Translations under genes and position numbers: made by a program
DNA from: Stutzerimonas zhaodongensis
GTDB lineage: Bacteria; Pseudomonadota; Gammaproteobacteria; Pseudomonadales; Pseudomonadaceae
DNA: 64,000 nucleotides
NCBI RefSeq assembly: GCF_003696365.1
Contig: NZ_RFFM01000001.1
Coordinates: 806,001 to 870,000, forward strand
Direction: 5' to 3'
Shown here: piece after piece, positions 9,981-19,341 of the stretch
Numbering within the stretch: position 1 is the stretch's first letter
How the letters are laid out: the number at the start of each line of letters is the position of its first letter
The notes under the pieces: model-generated
Told to the model about the DNA's origin: nothing
The model's database searches: none
The model's input: the letters and a program-made list of their open reading frames with translations, nothing else

Positions 9981-10955
9981 ATGTCCACGATCTCAACCCA
10001 GGCCATCCATCTTCGCGCAGAGGTGCCGTTCGACCTCGGCGGGCAGCGCCTCGATCAGGTCGCGGCGCAACTCTTCTCGGAACATTCCCGCTCCCGCCTT
10101 TCAGCATGGATAAAGGATGGCCTGCTTAAGGTTGATGGTGCCGTATTGCGCCCGCGAGACACCGTGCATGCTGGCGCCGTGTTGGAGCTGTCCGCTGAGC
10201 AACAGGCGCAGGGTGAATGGGTTGCGCAAGACATTCCGCTGGATATCGTCTTCGAGGATGAACATATCCTGGTGCTGAACAAGCCGGCTGGTTTGGTGGT
10301 GCATCCGGCTGCGGGGCACGCTGACGGCACCTTGCTCAACGCCTTGCTGCATCATGTTCCAGACATCATCAATGTGCCGCGCGCCGGAATCGTCCATAGA
10401 TTGGACAAGGACACCACAGGCCTGATGGTGGTCGCCAAGACCCTGCAGGCCCAAACGCGGCTGGTAGAGCAAATGCAGGCGCGCAGTGTCAGCCGGATAT
10501 ACGAGGCCATCGTGATAGGCGTAATTATCACGGGCGGCACCATAGATGCGCCGATCGGCCGGCATGGCCAACAGCGTCAGCGTATGGCCGTGGCTGAAGG
10601 CGGCAAGCCGGCTGTCAGTCATTACCGGGTCCTGGAGCGCTTCCGCTCGCACACTCATGTTCGGGTCAAGCTCGAGACAGGGCGCACCCACCAGATTCGC
10701 GTGCATATGACCCATATCGGTTATCCGTTGGTGGGAGATCCGCTGTACAGCGGGCGCTTCCGCATCCCGCCGGCAGCGAATCCGACCATGGTGCAAACGC
10801 TTCGCGATTTTCCGCGCCAGGCGTTGCATGCGCGATTCCTCGAGCTCGATCATCCGGTTACAGGTCAGCGTTTGAAATGGGAATCGCCTTTGCCGGACGA
10901 CTTCGTCTGGTTACTGACGCTGCTACAGCAGGATCGTGAGGCGTTTGTCGGGTGA
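9981..10955 (+). CDS. rluD: 23S rRNA pseudouridine synthase RluD
   Basis: A 324-residue enzyme that isomerises uridines in helix 69 of 23S rRNA. An S4-like RNA-binding domain occupies about residues 15-80, then the RluA-type catalytic domain with HRLDKDTTGLMVVAKT (the catalytic Asp is in RLDKDT) and the RTHQIRVH motif. The ATG at 9981 (MSTISTQ) matches the family N-terminus; an upstream ATG at 9936 adds an unlikely extension. The stop codon overlaps the GTG start of pgeF by four bases (GTGA), implying translational coupling. rluD-pgeF-clpB is the order expected in Pseudomonas. Confidence 0.93.
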   Translation: MSTISTQAIHLRAEVPFDLGGQRLDQVAAQLFSEHSRSRLSAWIKDGLLKVDGAVLRPRDTVHAGAVLELSAEQQAQGEWVAQDIPLDIVFEDEHILVLNKPAGLVVHPAAGHADGTLLNALLHHVPDIINVPRAGIVHRLDKDTTGLMVVAKTLQAQTRLVEQMQARSVSRIYEAIVIGVIITGGTIDAPIGRHGQQRQRMAVAEGGKPAVSHYRVLERFRSHTHVRVKLETGRTHQIRVHMTHIGYPLVGDPLYSGRFRIPPAANPTMVQTLRDFPRQALHARFLELDHPVTGQRLKWESPLPDDFVWLLTLLQQDREAFVG

Positions 10956-11686
10956 CCCGCTGGCCTGACGACTGGATCCTGCCTGATTGGCCCGCCCACC
11001 CACGCGTTCGGGCATGTATCACTACGCGCACTGGTGGCGGCAGCGAGTCGCCTTTCGACAGCTTCAATCTGGCGGTTCATGTAGGTGACGACCCGGATGC
11101 CGTTGATGCCAACAGGCGTAGATTGCAGCAGATCATTTATTGCAATCCCGCCTGGTTGAGTCAAGTACATTCCAGCATCGCTGTAGAGGCCGATCCGCGC
11201 GCCTGCCCAACTGCAGATGCAAGCTGGACGGCTGAGGCAGGTGTGGCTTGCTCGGTATTGACCGCTGACTGCCTGCCGGTACTGTTCTCCGATCGCGCTG
11301 GAACGCGTGTTGCGGCTGCTCACGCCGGGTGGCGAGGGCTTGCAGGCGGCGTGCTGGAGGCTACCGTTGCAGCCATGCATACCTCTGGCAATCAGCTGAT
11401 AGCTTGGCTTGGCCCCGCTATTGGGCAAAGCGCGTTCGAAGTAGGCGGCGAGGTGCGTGATGCATTTGTGTCGCAGCATGCCGAGGCAGTGGGTGCGTTT
11501 GTCCCAAGCGCTAATGCCGGCCGCTTTATGGCTGACATCTATCAGCTGGCGCGGATCCGACTTCATAAATGTGGGATCGCTGAAGTTTATGGTGGGGGCT
11601 TCTGTACGGTCTCTGACGCGCGCTTCTATTCCTACCGCCGCGCTGCTGTGACCGGGCGTTTCGCCAGCCTCATCTGGCTCGTATAG
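10952..11686 (+). CDS. pgeF: peptidoglycan editing factor PgeF (YfiH/laccase-domain family)
   Basis: A 244-residue member of the YfiH/DUF152 family, long annotated as polyphenol oxidase or laccase; family members in other bacteria correct peptidoglycan stem peptides or act on purine nucleosides. The metal-binding residues sit in SQVHSS, CSVLTADCLPVLF and AAHAGWRGLAGGVLEATVAAM, all present here. Translation starts at GTG inside the rluD stop. The enzyme is probably cytoplasmic; no signal peptide is seen. Confidence 0.9.
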   Translation: MTRWPDDWILPDWPAHPRVRACITTRTGGGSESPFDSFNLAVHVGDDPDAVDANRRRLQQIIYCNPAWLSQVHSSIAVEADPRACPTADASWTAEAGVACSVLTADCLPVLFSDRAGTRVAAAHAGWRGLAGGVLEATVAAMHTSGNQLIAWLGPAIGQSAFEVGGEVRDAFVSQHAEAVGAFVPSANAGRFMADIYQLARIRLHKCGIAEVYGGGFCTVSDARFYSYRRAAVTGRFASLIWLV

Positions 11687-11755
11687 GCTGGTGCTCATCA
11701 GCGGACCGCCAACGCGTGCGATCGCCTGTCTTGGTGATTTGCGTCAATGCCACAC

Positions 11756-11785
11756 GGCTTGAATCTCCAACAATCAACCTCATCT
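11756..11785 (+). promoter_or_regulatory. sigma-32 (heat-shock) promoter of clpB
   Basis: The stretch reads GGCTTGAAT, a 13-base spacer, then CCTCATCT. This is close to the sigma-32 (RpoH) consensus (-35 CTTGAAA, -10 CCCCATNT, spacing 12-16). It ends 73 bases before the clpB ATG, which fits clpB being a classic RpoH target. The -10 has one mismatch in the CCCCAT block. Confidence 0.75.
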
Positions 11786-11858
11786 AAGGTTCATCTCGCG
11801 GGCTTTGTTTCAGGCGCTTTCGTGCGCGCCGGCCTGCCTAACCTAGAAAGGTGATTTC

Positions 11859-14429
11859 ATGCGTATCGATCGTTTGACCAGCAAGTTGCAACTTGCGCTC
11901 TCCGATGCCCAATCCATCGCCGTTGGTTTCGATCATGCCTCCATCGAGCCATTGCATTTGATGCAGGCATTGCTGGAGCAGCAGGGCGGTTCGATCAAGC
12001 CGCTGCTGATGCAGGTGGGTTTCGACATCAATGGATTGCGCCAGACCCTCACCAAGGAACTTGATCAGTTACCGAAGCTGCAAAATCCGACCGGCGACAT
12101 GAATATGTCGCAGGATCTGGCTCGCCTGCTGAATCAGGCCGACCGGCTGGCGCAGCAGAAGGGGGATCAATACATCTCCAGCGAGCTCGTGCTGCTTGCG
12201 GCGCTCGATAGCAACACCCGCCTGGGCAAGCTTCTGCTGGCGCAAGGTGTTAGCAAGAAGGCTCTGGAGAACGCCATCAGCAATCTGCGCGGAGGCGAAG
12301 CGGTAAACGACCCCAACGCCGAGGAGTCCCGTCAGGCGTTGGATAAATATACCGTTGACATGACCAAGCGCGCCGAAGATGGCAAGTTGGATCCGGTCAT
12401 CGGTCGCGATGACGAAATCCGCCGGACCATTCAGGTGCTGCAGCGTCGCACCAAGAACAATCCCGTACTCATTGGCGAGCCCGGTGTCGGCAAGACAGCC
12501 ATCGTCGAGGGTTTGGCTCAGCGCATCGTCAACGGCGAGGTGCCAGATGGCCTCAAGGACAAGCGACTGCTCGCGCTGGATATGGGGTCGTTGATTGCGG
12601 GGGCGAAATTCCGCGGAGAGTTCGAGGAGCGGCTCAAGGCCGTTCTCAATGAGCTGAGCAAGCAGGAAGGCCGGGTCATCCTGTTCATTGATGAGTTACA
12701 CACCATGGTGGGTGCCGGCAAGGCAGAAGGCGCGATGGATGCGGGCAATATGCTCAAACCAGCGCTGGCCCGTGGCGAACTGCATTGCGTCGGTGCGACC
12801 ACCCTCGACGAGTACCGTCAGTACATTGAAAAGGACGCGGCACTGGAGCGGCGCTTCCAGCGCGTTCAGGTCGATGAGCCGAGCGAGGAAGACACCATCG
12901 CCATCCTGCGTGGCCTCAAGGAGCGCTACGAGGTGCACCATGGTGTTTCCATCACCGATGGCGCCATTATCGCTGCAGCGAAGCTGTCGCATCGTTACAT
13001 CACCGACCGCCAGCTCCCGGACAAGGCGATCGACCTGATCGATGAAGCGGCCAGCCGAATTCGCATGGAGATCGATTCCAAGCCGGAAGAGCTGGATCGC
13101 CTGGATAGGCGTCTCATTCAGCTGAAGATCGAGCGTGAGGCGCTGAAGAACGAAGACGACGAGGCGACCAAAAAGCGCCTTGGCAAGCTCGACGAGGAAA
13201 TCGTCAAGCTGGAGCGCGAATACGCCGATCTTGAAGAGATCTGGAAATCGGAAAAAGCCGAGGTGCAAGGCTCCGCGCAAATGCAACAGAAAATCGAGCA
13301 GGCCAAGGCCGACCTCGAGGCTGCGCGTCGCAAGGGCGACCTGGCGCGAATGGCCGAGCTGCAATACGGGATCATCCCGGATCTGGAGCGCAGCTTGCAG
13401 ATGGTCGACCAGCATGGGAAGACCGAGAACCAGCTGCTGCGCAACAAGGTAACCGATGAGGAAATCGCCGAGGTTGTTTCCAAATGGACTGGAATTCCCG
13501 TTTCCAAGATGCTCGAAGGCGAGCGCGACAAATTATTGAAGATGGAAGGCCTGCTACATCAGCGCGTGATTGGACAACACGAGGCGGTCGTATCGGTGGC
13601 TAATGCTGTTCGCCGGTCTCGTGCGGGGTTGGCTGATCCGAATCGTCCGAGTGGCTCTTTCCTGTTCCTTGGCCCGACCGGGGTGGGTAAAACCGAACTG
13701 TGCAAGGCGTTGGCCGAGTTTCTGTTCGACACAGAGGAAGCCATGGTCAGAATCGATATGTCCGAGTTCATGGAGAAGCACTCTGTGGCACGCCTCATTG
13801 GTGCTCCGCCAGGCTATGTGGGCTACGAGGAGGGTGGTTATCTGACCGAAGCGGTGCGCCGTAAGCCTTACTCCGTGGTGCTGCTTGACGAGGTTGAGAA
13901 GGCCCATCCTGATATGTTCAATATTCTGTTGCAGGTCCTTGAAGACGGGCGGCTTACCGACAGCCACGGGCGCACTGTCGACTTCCGTAATACAGTGATC
14001 GTAATGACCTCGAACCTTGGGTCCAGTCAGATTCAGGAGTTGGTGGGCGATTCTGATGCGCAGCGTGCGGCGGTCATGGACGCCGTCAGCAATCACTTCC
14101 GTCCGGAGTTCATCAACCGTATCGACGAGGTGGTGGTCTTCGACCCGCTGGCGAGGGATCAGATTGCCGGGATTGCGAAAATCCAGCTGGGTCGTTTGCA
14201 GCAGCGTCTGGCGGAGCGCGAACTGAGTCTGGAGCTCAGCGACGAGGCCATGGATAAGCTGGTTGCGGTTGGCTATGACCCGGTATACGGCGCACGGCCG
14301 CTTAAGCGCGCCATCCAGCGATGGATCGAAAATCCGCTGGCCCAGAACATACTGTCTGGTGCATTTGAAGCTGGCTCCGTAATCGTTGGCAGAGTGGAAG
14401 GTGACCAGATCCAGTTTGCCAAGTCCTGA
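11859..14429 (+). CDS. clpB: ATP-dependent disaggregase ClpB
   Basis: An 856-residue Hsp100 chaperone that threads proteins out of aggregates with DnaK. Domain order: Clp-N repeat domain (residues 1-145), first AAA+ module with Walker [10 protein letters not shown] near residue 205 and Walker [10 protein letters not shown], the coiled-coil middle domain that marks ClpB off from ClpA/ClpC (about 400-525), then the second AAA+ module with Walker [15 protein letters not shown] near residue 605 and Walker [12 protein letters not shown], and a C-terminal D2-small domain. GAAAGGTGA is the ribosome-binding site. It is preceded by a heat-shock promoter. Confidence 0.97.
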   Translation: MRIDRLTSKLQLALSDAQSIAVGFDHASIEPLHLMQALLEQQGGSIKPLLMQVGFDINGLRQTLTKELDQLPKLQNPTGDMNMSQDLARLLNQADRLAQQKGDQYISSELVLLAALDSNTRLGKLLLAQGVSKKALENAISNLRGGEAVNDPNAEESRQALDKYTVDMTKRAEDGKLDPVIGRDDEIRRTIQVLQRRTKNNPVLIGEPGVGKTAIVEGLAQRIVNGEVPDGLKDKRLLALDMGSLIAGAKFRGEFEERLKAVLNELSKQEGRVILFIDELHTMVGAGKAEGAMDAGNMLKPALARGELHCVGATTLDEYRQYIEKDAALERRFQRVQVDEPSEEDTIAILRGLKERYEVHHGVSITDGAIIAAAKLSHRYITDRQLPDKAIDLIDEAASRIRMEIDSKPEELDRLDRRLIQLKIEREALKNEDDEATKKRLGKLDEEIVKLEREYADLEEIWKSEKAEVQGSAQMQQKIEQAKADLEAARRKGDLARMAELQYGIIPDLERSLQMVDQHGKTENQLLRNKVTDEEIAEVVSKWTGIPVSKMLEGERDKLLKMEGLLHQRVIGQHEAVVSVANAVRRSRAGLADPNRPSGSFLFLGPTGVGKTELCKALAEFLFDTEEAMVRIDMSEFMEKHSVARLIGAPPGYVGYEEGGYLTEAVRRKPYSVVLLDEVEKAHPDMFNILLQVLEDGRLTDSHGRTVDFRNTVIVMTSNLGSSQIQELVGDSDAQRAAVMDAVSNHFRPEFINRIDEVVVFDPLARDQIAGIAKIQLGRLQQRLAERELSLELSDEAMDKLVAVGYDPVYGARPLKRAIQRWIENPLAQNILSGAFEAGSVIVGRVEGDQIQFAKS

Positions 14430-14437
14430 GCCGCAGA

Positions 14438-14462
14438 AAGGCCGCTTGAATAGAGCGGCCTT
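14438..14462 (+). terminator. hairpin after clpB
   Basis: AAGGCCGCT (14438-14446) pairs perfectly with AGCGGCCTT (14454-14462) over a seven-base loop, nine bases past the clpB stop. There is no long T-run, so termination strength is uncertain. Confidence 0.5.
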
Positions 14463-14548
14463 GCTGGTGGAAACCGGCAGTTACCGGCTCCGTTTGTTAC
14501 CAGGCAGGGGGTGCCCGCAAATCATTGTAGTAAATCGCATTTTTTCTG

Positions 14549-14576
14549 TTGACAGCCGCGTCTAGAACCGTAAAAT
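14549..14576 (+). promoter_or_regulatory. sigma-70 promoter of the tRNA operon
   Basis: Perfect -35 TTGACA (14549-14554), 16-base spacer, -10 TAAAAT (14571-14576), followed by the GC-only stretch GGCGCGCC. A GC-rich discriminator after the -10 is the mark of stable-RNA promoters under stringent (ppGpp/DksA) control. It lies about 65 bases before the first tRNA. Confidence 0.75.
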
Positions 14577-14641
14577 GGCGCGCCTCTGAGGGGGGTTTGC
14601 AAAGCGGTACAGCAAGCCAACTGAAGGGCTGGAAGTGAAGT

Positions 14642-14717
14642 TCCGCGATAGCTCAGTCGGTAGAGCAAATGACTGTTAATCATTGGGTCCCAGGTTCGAG
14701 TCCTGGTCGCGGAGCCA
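14642..14717 (+). tRNA. tRNA-Asn (GTT)
   Basis: 76 bases including an encoded CCA. Acceptor arms TCCGCGA and TCGCGGA pair fully; the anticodon loop CTGTTAA carries GTT; the T-loop GGTTCGAGTCC is standard. First gene of a three-tRNA operon. Confidence 0.97.
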
Positions 14718-14727
14718 AATTCCATAT

Positions 14728-14804
14728 CGGGGTATAGCGCAGTCCGGTAGCGCGCCTGCTTTGGGAGCAGGATGTCGGGAGTTCGAATCCCCCTACCCCG
14801 ACCA
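14728..14804 (+). tRNA. tRNA-Pro (TGG)
   Basis: 77 bases with encoded CCA. Acceptor arms CGGGGTA and TACCCCG pair; the anticodon stem CCTGC/GCAGG encloses TTTGGGA with anticodon TGG; the T-arm contains GTTCGAATC. Ten bases after tRNA-Asn. Confidence 0.97.
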
Positions 14805-14809
14805 TTTTT

Positions 14810-14885
14810 GGGTCGTTAGCTCAGTTGGTAGAGCAGTTGGCTTTTAACCAATTGGTCGTAGGTTCGAATCCCACACGACCCACCA
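14810..14885 (+). tRNA. tRNA-Lys (TTT)
   Basis: 76 bases with encoded CCA. Acceptor arms GGGTCGT and ACGACCC pair; the anticodon loop CTTTTAA carries TTT; the T-arm contains GGTTCGAATCC. Last gene of the operon, followed by a strong terminator. Asn-Pro-Lys order matches the cluster beside clpB in P. aeruginosa as I recall it. Confidence 0.97.
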
Positions 14886-14909
14886 AATCGTCTCGCTAGA
14901 GGCGTAAGA

Positions 14910-14942
14910 AACCGGAAGGTCACAGACCTTCCGGTTTTTTTT
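14910..14942 (+). terminator. intrinsic terminator of the tRNA operon
   Basis: AACCGGAAGGTC (14910-14921) pairs perfectly with GACCTTCCGGTT over a three-base loop, followed directly by a run of T to 14942. A textbook Rho-independent terminator. Confidence 0.93.
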
Positions 14943-15037
14943 GCGCTCGTTTTTTTCCAGGGGCAGCCTTTTCATCGGTTCGCTTTGATGCCGCGCCAGT
15001 CCCTTGTGTTCTATTCAGGAAGGCGCGGCAGATGGAG

Positions 15038-16333
15038 CTAGTGCAGTTTGAGGCGGGGTACCGTGCTGGTGCTTAGCTTGTCCCCGACCATCATCAGGCC
15101 GGTACGAGCAACGCCGTACAGGGCAATCTGGTGCATTCGGTACAGGGAGACATAGAACATGCGAGCCAGCCACCCCTCTAGCATGACGTTCCCCGTCAGG
15201 TTGCCCATCAGGTTGCCGACTGCGGAAAACGTCGACAGCGAGATCAGCGAGCCATAGTCACGATAACGATAAGGGGCCAGCTCCTCCCCATCGAGTCGGC
15301 GGGCGATCGATTTAGCGAGCAGTGACGCTTGCTGATGCGCAGCTTGAGCGCGAGGCGGCACGTTGCGATCGCTATCCGGTTGCGGGCACGCCGCACAGTC
15401 GCCAAAGGCGAATATGTTCTCGTCCCGGGTTGTCTGCAGAGTAGGGAGGACCTGCAGCTGGTTTATTCGGTTAGTTTCCAGCCCGTCTATCTCATTCAAA
15501 AAGCTTGGCGCCCTGATACCTGCAGCCCATACCTTCAACTTGGCTGGCACGAAATTGCCATCCTTGGTATGCAGCCCTTCGCTCGTCACTTCGCTTACAG
15601 CGGCATCGGTAAGTACAGTCACTCCCAGATCATTGAGTGTCTGGTGCACTGGCTGGCTGATACGCTCCGGCAGGGCTGGAAGCACGCGAGGTCCGGCTTC
15701 GATGAGCGTGATATGTACGTTTTCCGGCTTGATCCCGTTCAGCCCATAGGCTGCGAGTTCTCTTGCAGCATGGTGCAGTTCTGCCGCGAGCTCGACGCCT
15801 GTGGCGCCAGCGCCCACGATGGCCATGTTGATGGTGCTTTGGTGGCCTTCACTGGCATGGGCGCGCATGTAGTGGCTCAGTAGCAGGCGATGGAATCGCT
15901 CCGCCTGCTCGCGGGTGTCCAGAAAGATACAGTGCTCTGCCGCGCCTTTTGTGCCGAAATCGTTGGTTGTGCTCCCGACTGCGATGACCAGCGTGTCATA
16001 GCTCAGCGTGCGAGCGGGTACCAGCTCGACGCCATGCTCGTCATAGGACGCGGCGAGGTGAACGCATTTGCTCTCGCGCTCCAGCCCACTCATGCGGCCC
16101 ATCTGAAACTCAAAGTGGTTCCACTTGGCCTGGGCGACATAATTGAGCTCGTCAGCGGACGAGTTCAATGACCCAGCTGCTACCTCATGCAGTAGGGGCT
16201 TCCAGATATGCGTGAGATTGGCGTCGATCAGCGTGATGCGCGCTTTGCCTTTCTTTCCGAGGGTTCTACCCAGGCGGGTGGCCAGCTCCAAGCCGCCGGC
16301 GCCGCCGCCGACGATTACGATGCGATGTGTCAT
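15038..16333 (-). CDS. ndh: type II NADH:quinone dehydrogenase
   Basis: A 431-residue single-subunit respiratory dehydrogenase that passes electrons from NADH to quinone through FAD without pumping protons. It has an FAD-binding GxGxxG at the N-terminus (IVIVGGGAGGLELATRLG), an NADH-binding motif mid-protein (MAIVGAGATGVELAAELH) and a second FAD contact in NIFAFGDCAACP. The C-terminal part contains amphipathic and hydrophobic stretches expected to sit on the inner face of the cytoplasmic membrane. Position and length match ndh beside the tRNA cluster in pseudomonads. Confidence 0.92.
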   Translation of the reverse strand: MTHRIVIVGGGAGGLELATRLGRTLGKKGKARITLIDANLTHIWKPLLHEVAAGSLNSSADELNYVAQAKWNHFEFQMGRMSGLERESKCVHLAASYDEHGVELVPARTLSYDTLVIAVGSTTNDFGTKGAAEHCIFLDTREQAERFHRLLLSHYMRAHASEGHQSTINMAIVGAGATGVELAAELHHAARELAAYGLNGIKPENVHITLIEAGPRVLPALPERISQPVHQTLNDLGVTVLTDAAVSEVTSEGLHTKDGNFVPAKLKVWAAGIRAPSFLNEIDGLETNRINQLQVLPTLQTTRDENIFAFGDCAACPQPDSDRNVPPRAQAAHQQASLLAKSIARRLDGEELAPYRYRDYGSLISLSTFSAVGNLMGNLTGNVMLEGWLARMFYVSLYRMHQIALYGVARTGLMMVGDKLSTSTVPRLKLH

Positions 16334-16393
16334 TGGATGAACTCATAAGGCTTTGCGGAATTCGGTCAGGCGCCATGGCAAAGACAAGAACTG

Positions 16394-16567
16394 TCATAGC
16401 ACCAGGCGGCTTAAGAGGCGGCTTAGCAGGCCCAAGCCTAAAACGACTACCAGAACCAGCACTAGGAGCAGCCAGGGCCTAAAAGGCCTGCGCTCTACTT
16501 GGTGCTGCGGCGCGCTGAGATATTGATCGACGCGTTTCTGATCTTCTGGATTCAGGCGGCTGGGCAT
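16394..16567 (-). CDS. DUF3094 family small membrane protein
   Basis: A 57-residue reading frame starting MPSRLNPEDQKRVDQYLSAP, with one C-terminal membrane segment of about 20 residues (PWLLLVLVLVVVLGLGLLSR). The N-terminal NPEDQKRVDQYL pattern and layout match the DUF3094 family of short pseudomonad proteins. The gene runs in the same direction as ndh, just upstream of it. It is easy to miss because it has fewer than 60 codons. Function is unknown. Confidence 0.75.
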   Translation of the reverse strand: MPSRLNPEDQKRVDQYLSAPQHQVERRPFRPWLLLVLVLVVVLGLGLLSRLLSRLVL

Positions 16568-16685
16568 ACGCACCTCGCAGGGGATGCAGGCATTCTAGCG
16601 GTGCGCCGCCAAAAGCCAAGCGTGACGAGGCTGTATGCCGATTCTAATCTTGCTGAGCGGGCATTGCTCGGAAGCGGCGGTGCGG

Positions 16686-16714
16686 GGAGGGCGTCGGAAG
16701 ATGATCAGCCCTCC
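16686..16714 (-). terminator. hairpin after the DUF1631 gene
   Basis: GGAGGGC (16686-16692) pairs with GCCCTCC (16708-16714) across a 15-base loop just past the DUF1631 stop. There is no T-run; a weak candidate only. Confidence 0.3.
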
Positions 16715-16722
16715 CTCGGTGG

Positions 16723-19011
16723 TCATCGGCCGTTGTGCTTCAGGCTTCGCAGGTTGCCAATCACCGACTCCAGCGCCCGATCGAAGAGTAGCGCATCGTT
16801 CAGCAGGCGAATTGCGCCCCGACGAAATTCGATAGCCAGCCCCATTCGCGTCTTCTCGAGAACTTTCATTCCGGTGCGATTGACGAAAATGTACTTACCT
16901 GTCGGCTTGATGATGGCCGCAAGTTTGCAGCGGAGCTTATGGTCTTCATCTTCCTGGAATTCGACCCAGCTACCGACACGAAGATTGTCGACCTGAGTCA
17001 GTGCTTCATCATTATCGGCCAGATTGATTTCAGGTTCCTGCTCACGGCTTTCGCCTGGTGCGAGCAGGACAATTTCTTCATTGACCTCGACCATTGCCGG
17101 TATGCCAGGCTTGCCGGGTTCTTCGTCCCGAGGGGGCAGTTCCAGCTTAAGGTCGGTGAGGATCCCACCATCACTAGCGGGGTGGCTGGCCCGTGGCACT
17201 GGAGCTGGCTTGCTCAGCTGCTGCAGCGTCTGGACGTGCAGCGCTTCCAGGCGCGTAAAGAAATCGCTGGTCGAGAAAGGGTCGAATGCCGCGCTGACCA
17301 AACCTTCGCGAAGGTTTTTCAACAGACTCGGTACGAGTTCAAGCAATCGCGCGCGGGACTCGGGATCCTCATGCGGGCCAACGCTCCAGATCAGGTCGTC
17401 CATTGTTGCAAGGGCTGCGTGCCACTGCTCGGATTGAGTGCCGTGCTTGAGGCAAGTCAGGAGAAGAACTTTACTCCATGCCTCTTGCAGCAGCCGGACA
17501 ACGACCTCAGGAAGTGTCTTGCCGAGCAGGCGCTCATTGAGTGCGTGCTCCACTTCCTGGCGTGCCATCTCGGCTCTGGCGCGGCCTTCCTCGGCATCAC
17601 GGGTTCGTTGTTCCAGAAGCTCGCTGCGACGACGCTCGTCGCCGGTAAAGGCGAGAAAATCAGCGAGCAGTTCGGAGAATATGGCTGGGTCGTCTACGAA
17701 ATCGTTCAGTAGACGAGAAACAACTTGCTCGATCTTCTGATACAGGCTGTCTCGTTGGGCTTCATCCTGATCGACCCATCCCATGGCGGCCGAGGCGATC
17801 TCGTTCAGCAGGCGACGCGCAGGATGGCTGCCGCGGCTGAAGAAAGTCTTGTCCAGGACCGCGACCTTTAATACGGGAATCTGCAGCCGACCGATGAGAG
17901 CCTTCAGCGAATCTGGAAGCGTCCGGTCGTCAAGAATGAATTCGAATAGCATCGATACCAGGTTGATGACGTCTTCGTCGACTTCACCCACGACACGCGA
18001 CTTGCCGCTTCTGGCGCTAACACGCTGAAGCAGTTGCTCGAGTTGGCCCTGAAGATCGTATTCGTCGACTTGCTGTGGCGTGCGCGTCTGGAGGTGCGAG
18101 AGCAGGCGCATCAGGTCATTGCTGGATATCGGGATAGCGTCGCTGGGCAGGTTTCGCGCGGGAAGTGCGCTTCCGCGCAATTCCGACAGCAGCGCCTGGA
18201 GAGTACCGAATGCTTCGTGCACACCTTCTTCCACATAGGCAGGCGAATCGCTGAAGCTCTGGCTGGATCTGGCGTCACTGGCGCCTGGCGTACCAGGACG
18301 GTTAGGCGCCCGGCGCGGCTGGGCCGATTGCAATTCTGGCAGGACGCCCGCGGCGACGAGCGTCTGGTTGGACTCAGCGTATAGCTGTTCGAGGTCGCTC
18401 AACACATAGCGCTCGAACAGTTTGAGAATGATCAACTTGACCTTGATTTCGACGCCGAGCGTGCGGCACGCCTCGAGGAAGTACTCACATAGCTGCTGAG
18501 GGCCAAGCGGGTTGGTCTTGTCCTCGAGCTTTCTGCTCACCAGGACATTCATGCGGGTAGTGAGATGGCCAAGCGGCTGGCTGGCGCGGCTCAGCACTTT
18601 GGCGACCATGGTGTCGATCGCAACGGACTCTTCCAGCTCGTCGTTCTGCACCAGCGCCAGGCTTTCGAAAGAGGCTTCTTCCTGCAGCGGCTTGCCGATC
18701 TCGTACTGATTGAGCTTGGAGAACGACTCGAACACCTGTTGCAGGAAACCGCGCTCGATACCGCGACGCTTCATTCTCAGGTCGCGCATGGCCTCGAAGA
18801 ATGCATTTTGTTCGGCGTTGCTGGTAGCGCGGTCAGCGATTTCGAAAAGCGAGTCGTCTGCATTGTCGAAAAGCGTTTGAAGCGCCAGTCTCAGCTGTTG
18901 AGCGGCTTTGTCGCGCACACTGATGAGCGCGACAGGTAATCTACCTGCCGGCGAGGTCTGCTTTTGCTCAGGGGTGGCCTTGAGGTGCACCACTTTCGCA
19001 TCGGTTCGCAT
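16723..19011 (-). CDS. DUF1631 family protein
   Basis: A large (762-residue), charged, mostly alpha-helical cytoplasmic protein of the DUF1631 family. The N-terminus has AALISVRDKAAQQ-type helices, the middle a long Glu/Arg-rich helix (ERRRSELLEQRTRDAEEGRA) likely to form a coiled coil, and the C-terminus a small beta-rich module (VGSWVEFQEDEDHKLRCKLA ... KYIFVNRTGMKV) that resembles a PilZ-like or Sm-like barrel. GGAGAG sits seven bases before the ATG at 19011; an alternative ATG at 19035 adds eight residues. No function is known. The final beta module suggests nucleotide or RNA binding but that is speculation. Confidence 0.75.
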   Translation of the reverse strand: MRTDAKVVHLKATPEQKQTSPAGRLPVALISVRDKAAQQLRLALQTLFDNADDSLFEIADRATSNAEQNAFFEAMRDLRMKRRGIERGFLQQVFESFSKLNQYEIGKPLQEEASFESLALVQNDELEESVAIDTMVAKVLSRASQPLGHLTTRMNVLVSRKLEDKTNPLGPQQLCEYFLEACRTLGVEIKVKLIILKLFERYVLSDLEQLYAESNQTLVAAGVLPELQSAQPRRAPNRPGTPGASDARSSQSFSDSPAYVEEGVHEAFGTLQALLSELRGSALPARNLPSDAIPISSNDLMRLLSHLQTRTPQQVDEYDLQGQLEQLLQRVSARSGKSRVVGEVDEDVINLVSMLFEFILDDRTLPDSLKALIGRLQIPVLKVAVLDKTFFSRGSHPARRLLNEIASAAMGWVDQDEAQRDSLYQKIEQVVSRLLNDFVDDPAIFSELLADFLAFTGDERRRSELLEQRTRDAEEGRARAEMARQEVEHALNERLLGKTLPEVVVRLLQEAWSKVLLLTCLKHGTQSEQWHAALATMDDLIWSVGPHEDPESRARLLELVPSLLKNLREGLVSAAFDPFSTSDFFTRLEALHVQTLQQLSKPAPVPRASHPASDGGILTDLKLELPPRDEEPGKPGIPAMVEVNEEIVLLAPGESREQEPEINLADNDEALTQVDNLRVGSWVEFQEDEDHKLRCKLAAIIKPTGKYIFVNRTGMKVLEKTRMGLAIEFRRGAIRLLNDALLFDRALESVIGNLRSLKHNGR

Positions 19012-19341
19012 CGAGACTCTCCGGTCGCCTGTCATTCAAGCGCTCAACACCGTGTAGCATGCCGCTGATTATGCGCAGGGGCAACGGCTTGTCATTCCGT
19101 GGATGGTTCGCCATTTCGGTGGCGCCAAATATGAGCTCATTATAGGCCCCTCGTTCATTAGCCTAGTGCGGATTTGTTTTGGACATGATGCAGCTCACAC
19201 ATACTCGCGTAATTTCTACGGGCGGTCGAAAAACCGTAGGTGCAGCCATGCGCGAGGCTTTGAAAGCGCTTTTAACTAGGGCCAAACCGGGCTCTACGAC
19301 GAGTCAGACTTATACTTTGCCGAAACGGACGGGAGCCTTAC
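19012..19341. other. intergenic region between DUF1631 and nadC
   Basis: A 330-base gap between divergent genes. I see no open frame with a credible start, no tRNA and no terminator. It should hold the promoters of both genes; TTATACTTTG near 19309-19318 could contain a -10 for nadC. In P. aeruginosa the pilin locus lies between these two genes as I recall; none of it is here. Confidence 0.4.

Noticed and set aside
15546..15561. Sigma-54-like promoter match (TGGCAC ... TTGC)
   Set aside because: The GG-to-GC spacing is one base short and it lies inside ndh, so it is probably chance.
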